A stretch of DNA of 14,888 nt from Triparma columacea (Eukaryota; Sar; Bolidophyceae; Parmales; Triparmaceae): NCBI GenBank assembly GCA_030267965.1, contig BRYA01000592.1, positions 960 through 15,847 on the forward strand, given 5' to 3'. Both the position numbers and the translations under genes were made by a program. Every line of letters begins with the position of its first letter. Positions within the stretch are counted from its first letter, which is position 1. The notes beneath the pieces are model-generated. The model had not been told where the DNA came from, did no database searches, and saw only the letters and a program-made list of their open reading frames with translations. Shown piece by piece: positions 8,269-14,888 of this stretch.

Positions 8269-9408
8269 TCATTTTTTCTTCCCCTTCTTCTTCCCCTTAC
8301 CCTTCCCCGTCCCTCCCTGTCCTCCCTTCTTGTTCATCATAGCCGCCTTCGCCTTCTTAACCTGCTCCAAGTCAAGTCTAACCCTCTCCTCCTCCTCCTC
8401 AACCTCCTCTACACGGCGCTTCTTGTACTCTGGTGTTGAGGATATCGAACGACCTAGGAGACGGAGGAGAGATATCTTACCCTCAACCTCGGGGTGACAC
8501 CAGTCCTAACAAATTAAAGGAGGGGGGGAGGTTAGGAATATATCAAGAAGGGTTAGGGTTAAGAAGCTTAAAAGGACACGAGGCGCCCTGACCTTAACTG
8601 GGTGGTTCTCGCCCCCCCTAACTTCCCCAAACTCACCTCAGTGACATCATCAACAAGCTCAACCATAACCCTCCCCGGGTTGTCCCAGTGTGACTCGATG
8701 TCACGGGGGTAGAACTTGTAGGGCTGGACTACGTGCCGAAGACCGAGCTTTACGAGGGCGTTGGAGATGTCCCGGAAGGTTGGCTTGGTGACTTTTTGGT
8801 TGTTGTTGTTGTTGTTGGGAAGAGGGTTGACGGGGGGGGGGGGAGATGGTTAGAAAGAAGTGGGGGGCTCAGGGCGGTAATTTTTCATACAGGCGGGGGA
8901 ACCCTACTATGCCCCCCGTTTCACTTGTACATTCTCCCCCTAACCCTCCTCACCTGCGTCAGCAACCTTGATCTTCCTCCCCATTTTGCACGTCTTCCTA
9001 TCGTCAAGGTTGTTCGGCCAGACGGTCTGCCAGGTTTCGGTCGACGCGTTCTTGGCGGAGGACGGCCAGCGCTGCTCGACGTTGCGGTTATCTGGGATGG
9101 GCATCATCATCATCGCCTTCTTTGTTGCATCATCTATATCCATCATCGCCTAAGAGGGGTGGGTGAGGGCGACAAGAACGGAAGAGCGTGGGGAGTAAGG
9201 AAAAGAGAGGTCTACCGGTGGGAGAGGTTCCAACCCCGCAAACGGGGGGGCTTGGAAAAACGGGCATCTATATCCAGAAACCCCTCACCTTGTACTGATC
9301 CTGCATCATGGCCTGCTGAACCTCCTGGGGGGTCTTGTTTGCCATGCCTTGCATACCCTTTGGGCCTTTCTGGATCACGCGAACACCGCCTTTCCCACCC
9401 TTGCCCAT
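8269..9408 (-). CDS. SRP19: Signal recognition particle 19 kDa subunit, four exons
   Basis: SRP19 binds the tips of SRP RNA helices 6 and 8 and allows SRP54 to load. It is imported into the nucleolus for assembly. The exons are 9408-9289, 9149-8954, 8791-8637 and 8505-8269, phases agree, and the total is 708 nt (235 aa). Human SRP19 is about 144 aa. The core shows TWQTVWPNNLDDRKTCKMGRKI, aligned to the family RWICIYPAYLNNKKT..GRRI, then TKPTFRDISNALVKLGL, YPRDIESHWDNPGRVMVEL and PEVEGKISLLRLL. The tail ends KGKGKKKGKKK, the typical lysine-rich SRP19 end. The extra length is an N-terminal extension of about 80 residues (MGKGGKGGVRVIQKGPKGMQ, methionine-rich to about 60) and an acidic helical segment before the tail. 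The GGKGG start is a plausible nuclear or RNA-contacting extension; its role is unknown. Confidence 0.93.
8506..8636 (-). other. SRP19 intron 3
   Basis: The donor is GAG|GTGAGTTTGG at 8636 and the acceptor is TTTGTTAG ending at 8506. The intron is 131 nt, phase 0. The 5' half has a G7 run and the 3' half a C7 run just after a CCTAAC branch-like site. The join gives VELVDDVTEDWCHPEVEG. Confidence 0.85.
8792..8953 (-). other. SRP19 intron 2, with C12 tract and AAC repeat
   Basis: The donor is GCAG|GTGAGGAGG at 8953 and the acceptor is CCAAAAAG ending at 8792. The intron is 162 nt, phase 1. The transcript has G5 and G6 runs in the 5' half, a CTAAC branch-like site, C12 (complement of 8832-8843) and a short (CAA)n run before the acceptor. 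The join gives KVADAVTKPTFRD. Confidence 0.82.
9150..9288 (-). other. SRP19 intron 1
   Basis: The donor is AAG|GTGAGGGG at 9288 and the acceptor is CCCCTCTTAG ending at 9150. The intron is 139 nt, phase 0. The donor GTGAGGG has a perfect complement, CCCTCAC, about 20 nt before the acceptor. The join gives MMQDQYKAMMDIDDATK. Confidence 0.8.
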
Positions 9409-10032
9409 TTTCTACACTTGGGAGACTGGGGTGGGGGGGGGGGGGAGACAAGGAAATGCGGGGATGATTACGTTTGATGGATTTGGTGGAGTTTTCAACT
9501 GAGAGAGGACGCAGAGGGGAAATAAGGGCTATTGAGGTGAGCACAGACCGTCAGTTGGAATTATTGAACGACGGATGCAGTCAATATGAGAAAATTAGGA
9601 ATTAGATGGGAAGGAAGTCGAGGGATGGGGGGGCTTGGCTGCCTAGAGTACAACTTTGACGTCAAACAAACGATGGGGAGACTTTGTATGCGTAGGCGTG
9701 AATGAACCTTCGAGACAAGGATGGCGGAACGAACTCACAGATTTGGAGGGGAGGAAAATGAAATTTGGACCTGCTGACCCCGGAGAAGTGCAAATCAGAT
9801 TTGGCTCAAACCTGGGGCAAGAAAGAGAAGGTTCGGACGACACAACTTTCACAGAGATACGACCATCGAACGGATTCGACCGACCGTCCACCCCAAAGGG
9901 ACGCTGTCCTCGCAAAAACTTTTTTTCTTCCTCCCCATGCCAGAGTTGGGGCCGAGAATGGTTAAATTTAGGCACCTCAGGGTAGCCGATTTGCGATTTG
10001 TTCTTATAATCCTCCACTTACTGCCCTGTATC
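9409..10032. other. Intergenic region, no supported gene
   Basis: This stretch separates SRP19 and the chimeric gene, which are transcribed away from each other, so it should hold two promoters. It has a G13 run (9433-9445, C-rich on the SRP19 sense strand, within 40 nt of its start), a 12-bp palindrome at 9655-9666, and a T7 run near 9920. Two overlapping open frames on opposite strands (about 9656-10017) have no recognisable content, so I treat them as chance. A hydrophobic in-frame run precedes the chosen ATG at 10033; it could be coding if translation starts at 9937. Confidence 0.5.
9655..9666. promoter_or_regulatory. Perfect palindrome with CRE-like core
   Basis: The sequence TTTGACGTCAAA is a perfect 12-bp inverted repeat containing TGACGTCA, the classic bZIP (CREB/ATF) binding core. 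It lies in the divergent intergenic region, about 250 bp upstream of SRP19 and 370 bp upstream of the chimeric gene. A single site could be chance. Confidence 0.3.
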
Positions 10033-13000
10033 ATGTCTATGACGGACGATGAGGCAATTCTCGAGGCCCTTGGCCGACCCTCATCATCTTCTACCGAACG
10101 TAGCAACATGATCCAGACCCAGGGTCACGCGTCAAGCGGAGACGTTAGGGAGGGAGGAGCGACGCCGGTGCCGTCGTTCCTGAGCGTCGGTGCGATCTAC
10201 GTGCTTCTGGGGGAATTGAACACGGAGAAGGTTTTGGAAGGTGAGAAGAGGGGGGGAGGGGGAAAGGGGGAAAGGGGGAGAGGGGGGGAGGTGGAGAGGG
10301 GGAGAGGCGGACTTCGAGTTTCTCTTTTGCACGCAACCGCCGACAGGGAGGCCAGTCTGGAGGACGTGTTGGACCAGGCGGTAGATTACGATGAGGAGGG
10401 GGTCGACAGCTTGTATCTTTGCATATCCTCATTAACCCTTCATCATCTAACCCCTTAGACCTCCCTCAACCCCCTCCCCTCTCCCCACTCCCTCTCCGAC
10501 CACCAACAGCCATTTTCGACGCTTCTGTTGGCGGTCCAGTCGCGAAGGAGGATGATATGATAACCGCCAGGCTACCGGCTCCTCTGCGGCCCGCTAAACG
10601 CACGACCAGCGACGAGTTACTTTCAAAGCTCAACTTGACCAAGTGCGAGGCAGCAGTCATCATGCCCCCTAATGCGGAACAACAGATTGGTCTCATCGAC
10701 GGTCGCGTAGCGGATAGGATTAAAAGGAGCAACTCGACAACGACCAACGAACGTGAGACGAGCACTGCACCGATTTTACACCTGAACCTTGAAGTGGGTG
10801 AAGAGGCAAGATTAGTTTCTAGATGCTCAAAGGGAAGAGCACCGCCATCCACGCAGTCAGCATCGACGCTAATGGAGAACGCACAATCCATCCGGCGAGG
10901 GACATCTCATGACTGCAGCGGCGACGACAACAGGAACTACGACGACTGTAACATCGAGTGGTCAGGGGAAGAGACACACCACGGTGGTAATTTCCAACAA
11001 AGGGACATCGCCCTTGACTCCAATTTGCGCGACAGACTCCACACGAGTGAGATCATCTCATGGAATACGAGTACTAGAACAATCATAAGCTACCTTCTGT
11101 GCCTAGTGGGATTCATTGCTTCCCTCATTGTCAGGGTGGGCTGTTGCGCCCTTTTGAAGATCGGATCGGAGATTGAGCCGACTGGAAGGTCAGTGGCCAA
11201 GAGAGTTGGGAAACTTGGTAGGCTCTGCAAGTGCCTGCTCGGACTCAGCGTTTTGGTCAGTCTTGTTGCTTCCGAGGAAGTTAGCGGGGGGATAAGCGTA
11301 GCTGAGGAGGGGAGGAAGTTGGCAGTTACACTTAGCGGGAGCAACACTGGACAGTGCGCGGTGAACAGGAACTGCTTCAGCTCGTTGAACTATGCGTTTA
11401 ATGAGAGATGCACTTTCACTATGGGCGACGGTGGGGTGTTGAATGTCATCTCATTTGAGACTGAGAGTTTCTGGGATAAGCTTACTGTGGGGGGGAGTCA
11501 GTATCATGGTACAAATGGACCTCAAGGTATCTCTGTTTCTGCTGGAGAACAAATCACATGGTATTCAGATGAGATCGAAACAAGAGTAGGCTTTGAGATT
11601 TGTGTTGTTTACCCCTGTGTTGCCAGCACTACCCCCTCTGATGATGGGTCTGATGGAAACTTCTACTGCATCAATGGGGGAGATGTTGGAGGTTGGTGGG
11701 ATGAGGATGGCTCATCTTGCACCTGCACCTGCAACACTGGCCTCGGCGGTCCAAACTGTGCGATCTGTGCAACAGGCTATAGTGGATCACCTCACGATGA
11801 ATGCTCTCCTGATCCTTGTCTAGCCACATCAACCTCTACTGATGCTGGGTTTGATGGTAACTTCTACTGCATCAATGGGGGTGATATTGGCGGCACTACA
11901 GGATCTTGCACCTGTTCTTCTTGCGACACTGGGTTTTATGGTCTTAATTGTCAAAACCCTCATCATGTAAGCGGCATGAATGTATTGTTCAACACAGTTA
12001 GTAATGCTGATAATGAGTATACTTCCAACACTGGCAACTCCATCATGGCAAATGGTGACACTGCAATTCTAGCTGTTGTTGGGTCGTACAAATGCTCAGA
12101 GGGGACTTGTGCACATTGGTCTGCCATGCTGTGGACAGAAGACTTGAACGGAGAGGTCAAGTGTGCGGAGGACAACGCAAGCTGTGTGTTGGATGGAGAG
12201 AATGCAAGAAGAGGGATGACTGTGAAAGGAACTGGGAGTGGTACACTTATTCTCCGAGCTCTCACCTTCGACAAGGGGCATACCACTGGTGGTGGTGGAG
12301 GGCTTTGGATTGGGTATGGTGCCAAAGTGGACTTGGAGCTCTCAGTCTTCTCCAACAATAGAGCTCCAAGTAGTGATTTTGGAGGTGGAGCAATTGATGT
12401 TGATGGTAGTGGAACTTTTGTCAATGTCTTCTCAACAAGCTTCAATGGAAACACAGCAGCCTCAGGGAATGGTGATGATATTTTCAGATCCTTCTATAGT
12501 TCACCAACCATCACCATCCACAATACATGCCCTTCTCCCTACACCTCCAAGACTCCAATCCAAGGTAAGACGAGAATGAGGATTTTGTAGTCTGTAGAAC
12601 CATTCCTAACCCAACAACTCACTCGCTTAACGTTACCCCTGCACCAATTCCTGTTCCTACCTCTCCCAGGGCCCGCTTTAGACACTTATGGCTACATAGG
12701 GGGCCATAAATACTCGTACTCTGGCTGCCTTACTCCTTGTGTTGCCAGTAGCTCCCCCTCTGACGATGGCTCTGACGGGAACTTCTACTGCATCAACGGA
12801 GGGCACGTTGGCGGAATGCAGGGCAAACCCCCACGAGAGTACTTCCAAACAGTGTCAAAGCGTGATCATGCTTTGAACGTGCCTGCAAGACGACGTTATC
12901 TGTTCGTTGCGTCAAATCCAGGGGGGATGGGCAACCGAATAGGATTGTGGCTAACTGCAGCCACTGCCGCGGTTAGCCTAAACGCAACGCTTCACACGGA

Positions 13001-13784
13001 ATGGATCAACGGTACAAATAAACACAATGGTGGATACGACGAGATGACGCTGCGTAGAATCGCGGAGTTCCCTTCTGTTTTGGAGTGGGGTGCCAAGACG
13101 GATGAAATGATCGAAATCCGGAATCTACAGGGAAACAATGTGGATTTGTACCCGGACACCTCCTATGACACCGTGGCATCGTGGGCAAATGGTGAGGGTC
13201 TAGAGTTTGTAAGTCGCGAGGTCTACCTACGAAACTATGCGGGTGTACAAGCCCAACTCATAGCAGCCCAATCCTTGCAAGATGTGCTTCCACAGCCAAA
13301 AACCTACTTTGTCTTGCATCTACGGCGTACTGACAGGGGAAACGGCGACGACGAAAACCAAATTAAGCGACTCATCAGGTCGATCGATCCTTCACTACCT
13401 TGGTATGTGATTTCTGACGCACCAGATGCTGCAGAAAAGGCACGTGCTTGGTTGCGACGCATGGGTAGGACAGTGATTTCAGGGCTACCAACCCATGAGG
13501 TGTCTGGAGACCCAAATACCATCGCCACAATGTTGGATTTTTTCTTGATTCAGCGTGCAAAAGGTGTGGTTGCGTCAACTCGAATTGGACAGAGTTCCTC
13601 GTTTGCGAATGTTGCAGCGTTCTCGGGAGGAGCACCAGTTCTGCTTCCCTTCATCTCCACACCAAGCAACGATCCATACCTGTGGCGTTCCATTGTGGGT
13701 GGCCCACTTCCACTCCTCGTGGAAGACGATGTTGACCGTTTCAATCGGCTCATTTCATACTTAGTAGATGAGGATGGGGAGTAA
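10033..13784 (+). CDS. Membrane-anchored CUB-like/EGF/beta-helix protein fused to a fucosyltransferase-like domain
   Basis: My model has exons 10033-10240, 10510-12564 and 12670-13784, in phase throughout, 1125 aa. The start MSMTDDEAILEALG is the likely first ATG, but the 5' end is uncertain. Residues 1-255 are Ser/Thr-rich and look disordered and cytosolic. Hydrophobic segments lie near 260-286 and 311-323. A CUB-like region follows (352-439: CFSSLNYAFNERCTFTM, then FWDKLTVGG). Two EGF-like modules share GNFYCINGGD and end CNTGLGGPNC and CDTGFYGLNC. Next is a right-handed beta-helix-like region (558-739), with GTLILRALTFDKG and GGGAIDVDGSGTFVNV. A third EGF module is cut short at about 803. 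Residues 804-1125 carry GGMGNRIG (839-846), LHLRRTD (970-976) and SSSFANVAAF (1063-1072), the pattern of GT-B fucosyltransferases (the HxRRTD motif is like FUT8/GT23). A type II Golgi or surface location is an inference. The enzyme could instead be a separate gene starting at 12816. Confidence 0.72.
10241..10509 (+). other. Intron 1 of the chimeric gene, strongly G-rich then C-rich
   Basis: The donor is GAAG|GTGAGAAG at 10241 and the acceptor is CACCAACAG ending at 10509. The intron is 269 nt, phase 1. The join gives TEKVLEAIFDASVGG and opens the long downstream frame. The first 80 nt are nearly all G/A; the last 50 nt are nearly all C/T, after CTAAC. An internal acceptor-like CGACAG at 10346 precedes an open stretch (EASLEDVLDQAVDYDEEG), but no donor returns it to frame, so I treat it as intronic or as an alternative end. 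Confidence 0.6.
11638..11972 (+). repeat. Tandem EGF-like coding modules (copies 1 and 2)
   Basis: Two modules about 200 bp apart share ACTTCTACTGCATCAATGGG and surrounding codons (SDDGSDGNFYCINGGD versus STDAGFDGNFYCINGGD), each followed by a CxCxxC...G(L/F)xGxNC end. A third copy starts near 12745 in the next exon. Similarity at nucleotide level indicates duplication of the module within the gene. Confidence 0.75.
12565..12669 (+). other. Intron 2 of the chimeric gene
   Basis: The donor is CAAG|GTAAGACG at 12565 and the acceptor is CCTCTCCCAG ending at 12669. The intron is 105 nt, phase 1, with CCTAACCC and CTTAACG branch-like sites. An in-frame TAG at 12588-12590 means retention would truncate the protein before the third EGF module and the enzyme domain. 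The join gives KTPIQGPALDTYGYIGG. Confidence 0.8.
12816..13784 (+). other. Fucosyltransferase-like domain, intronless
   Basis: This 322-residue region begins with a methionine exactly after the broken EGF module. It has the glycine loop NPGGMGNRIG near its start, a central HLRRTDRG, a nucleotide-binding-like segment WYVISDAPDAAEKARAWL, and a carboxyl motif STRIGQSSSFANVAA. These positions and spacings match GDP-fucose-using GT-B enzymes, though the exact GT family (GT11, GT23, GT37 or O-fucosyltransferase) is not resolved. No signal peptide or membrane anchor of its own is visible, which favours dependence on the upstream part. Confidence 0.65.
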
Positions 13785-14310
13785 CTAAATAGGCAGCATT
13801 ATTTGTAGGACAAATTGATTTGACTTGGTATACTAGTGACTAATAGATTGTTTGCTTGTGTCATTATCGCTGTTGAAAGCTTTGCTCAACACTTAGCATC
13901 ACTTTGTTGTAGGCACTCTTTAGTAGTGTGTAATGATAAAGTGGTTTGTTGACTGTGGGGGTGGGAGAGTGAGGGTAAGGGAAGGGGATGTGTGGAAAGA
14001 GTACTGTGTACGTGAGGGGAAGGGGGAAGAGAAGGAAGGAGAAGAGGGGAGTAAGGCTGATGGAGGGTCATGCATTTGTTTTGCAGGGAGGTACAGCGTT
14101 AGTTGTTAAGTGTATTTTAGTGAATAGTTGGTATCAGAAGAAATGAAGGGGATGGGATAAGATGGGAGGGGGACGGAAGTGGTGAAGAGGAGAGATGTGA
14201 AGAGGTTAGGAAAGCAGTGTGAGAGAGTGAAGTTGGGTGGTTGGAGAGGAATCAAAGTGAGCGATTGTGGATGTGAAGAGGAGAGAGAGAAGTTGAGGGG
14301 AGTAAGTAGC
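13785..14310. other. Non-coding 3' flank, purine-rich
   Basis: The first 150 bp are AT-rich and probably the 3' untranslated region of the chimeric gene. From about 13955 the plus strand becomes strongly G/A-rich (GGGGGTGGGAGAG, GGGAAGAGAAGG) and stays so into the minisatellite. I see no gene, RNA or coding pattern; open frames here are short and low in complexity. Confidence 0.6.
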
Positions 14311-14643
14311 AGAGAGGAAGGTATAAGAGAGTGGTGTTTGAGTGTTTGTGCGTGTGAGTGTGTTAGAGGAGTTGAGAGAAGAGAGTAGAGGAGAGGAGGG
14401 TATTGGGTAGAGTGGTGTGTGAGTGTTTGATTGTGTAATTGCGTGAGTGTGTTAGAGGAGTTGCTAGAAGAGAGTAGGCGAGAGAAGAGTATAAGGTATG
14501 GTGATGTGTGGGTTGGAAATGTGTGAGAGAGAGAGAGTTTGTGATTGTTAGAGAAGTTGATAGAAGTTAGAAGGGGAGAGAAGGGTATAAGGTGGAGGTG
14601 TGTGTGTGTGCATGTTTGTGTGTGTTAGTGTGTTAGAGTGTAG
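14311..14643 (+). repeat. Degenerate minisatellite, about four units of 75-95 bp
   Basis: Four imperfect copies start near 14311, 14389, 14478 and 14571. Each has the order GAGAGRAGGGTATAAG or similar, then GTGTGTGAGTGTTTG-like GT-rich sequence, then GTGTTAGAGGAGTTG, then AGAAGAGAGTAG. Units differ by small insertions and by expansion of GA and GT runs. This is a tandem repeat that has drifted; boundaries are approximate. Confidence 0.65.
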
Positions 14644-14715
14644 TAAAGAGAAGTAAAGAGAAGTAAGGAGTCCCTGTTTAGGACCAAAAAAACTGATGAT
14701 TTGGGTTAGTGGTCA

Positions 14716-14823
14716 GGTAGGGGTTAAGGTAAGGGTAAGGGTTGGGGTAAAGGTAGGGGTTGAGGTAGGGGTAAAGGTAGGGGTAAGGGTCGGAGTAAGG
14801 GTCAACGTTGGGGTGAAGGTTGG
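14716..14823 (+). repeat. 12-bp telomere-like tandem repeat, about nine units
   Basis: The sequence divides cleanly into 12-mers with consensus GGTAGGGGTAAR (for example GGTAAGGGTAAG, GGTTGGGGTAAA, GGTAGGGGTTGA). The last two or three units are more diverged. The unit resembles a dimer of a G-rich telomeric hexamer but is not exact TTAGGG. It may be a subtelomeric or interstitial repeat. The window ends 65 bp later, so its full extent is not visible. Confidence 0.7.
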
Positions 14824-14888
14824 GGGTGAGGAGAGAGGGTAAATGTGATAGAAGTGGTTGGGGTTTGAAGAGAAAAGAGAAGTTTAAG

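Noticed and set aside
8449..8476. A 27-nt mini-intron in SRP19 exon 4 (GTAAGA...CTAG)
   Set aside because: The sequence is open and in frame without splicing, and the included residues KISLLRLL fit the expected core of the family.
9409..9560. A 5' untranslated intron of SRP19 ending at the poly-C CCAG
   Set aside because: The acceptor look is good, but I found no GTGAG or GTAAG donor upstream on that strand.
9643..10017. Opposed open frames between SRP19 and the chimeric gene
   Set aside because: They overlap each other, have no recognisable motifs and no sensible splice context, so they are likely chance frames in promoter DNA.
10347..10420. Cassette exon (EASLEDVLDQAVDYDEEG) inside intron 1 of the chimeric gene
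   Set aside because: Entry at the CGACAG acceptor does not keep the upstream frame, and no GT donor returns to the downstream frame; only a poor GC donor would. It is kept only as a possible retained-intron ending.
10419..10509. Start of the long chimeric frame at TTG 10419 with a proline-rich leader
   Set aside because: There is no ATG, and the leader is the C/T-rich tract of an intron that ends in CCAACAG. Splicing from GTGAG at 10241 restores the frame exactly.
1..14888. tRNA, rRNA, CRISPR, transposase or viral genes
   Set aside because: No cloverleaf with A/B boxes, no rRNA core sequence, no regularly spaced repeats with unique spacers, and no transposase, integrase or reverse transcriptase motifs were found by eye.

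Overview
This is a nuclear genome window from a microbial eukaryote. Four genes could be assembled exon by exon. They contain about eleven spliceosomal introns, nearly all with GTGAG or GTAAG donors, YTAAC-like branch points and AG acceptors. Conserved proteins identify three genes. The fourth has a CUB-like/EGF/beta-helix extracellular architecture. That architecture, the very GC-rich codon use of some genes, and a Tudor-like motif of the kind common in heterokont proteins together suggest a stramenopile alga or related marine protist. This placement is an inference; nothing here fixes the lineage.

Layout. Positions 1-324 hold a possible 3' end of an unidentified plus-strand gene. Positions 385-699 hold a minus-strand coding-looking fragment with a three-N gap and a frame change. 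Positions 693-6979 (minus) hold the largest subunit of RNA polymerase I in six exons, 1750 aa, with the catalytic [10 protein letters not shown] motif and an unusual Tudor-like insertion. A 171-bp shared promoter separates it from a divergent NECAP-type endocytic adaptor on the plus strand (7151-8148, two exons, 258 aa). Convergent to that is SRP19, a subunit of the signal recognition particle (8269-9408 minus, four exons, 235 aa). After about 620 bp without a supported gene comes a plus-strand gene (10033-13784, three exons in my model, 1125 aa). It predicts a membrane-anchored protein with CUB-like, EGF-like and beta-helix regions fused in frame to a fucosyltransferase-like domain. The last 1.1 kb is non-coding and repeat-rich: a purine-rich stretch, an approximately 80-90 bp minisatellite, and a 12-bp telomere-like tandem repeat.

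How the genes relate. Pol I (rRNA synthesis), SRP19 (ER targeting), NECAP (clathrin adaptor binding) and the luminal/cell-surface chimera are separate housekeeping and secretory functions. There is no operon-like logic, only compact spacing with divergent and convergent pairs.

The most interesting points are the CUB-EGF-beta-helix-fucosyltransferase fusion with a half EGF module at the junction, the Tudor-like insertion in Pol I, and introns that carry a G-rich arm near the donor and a C-rich arm near the acceptor. One of these introns may hold a box C/D RNA. Homopolymer lengths and the N gap should be treated as possible assembly weak points.
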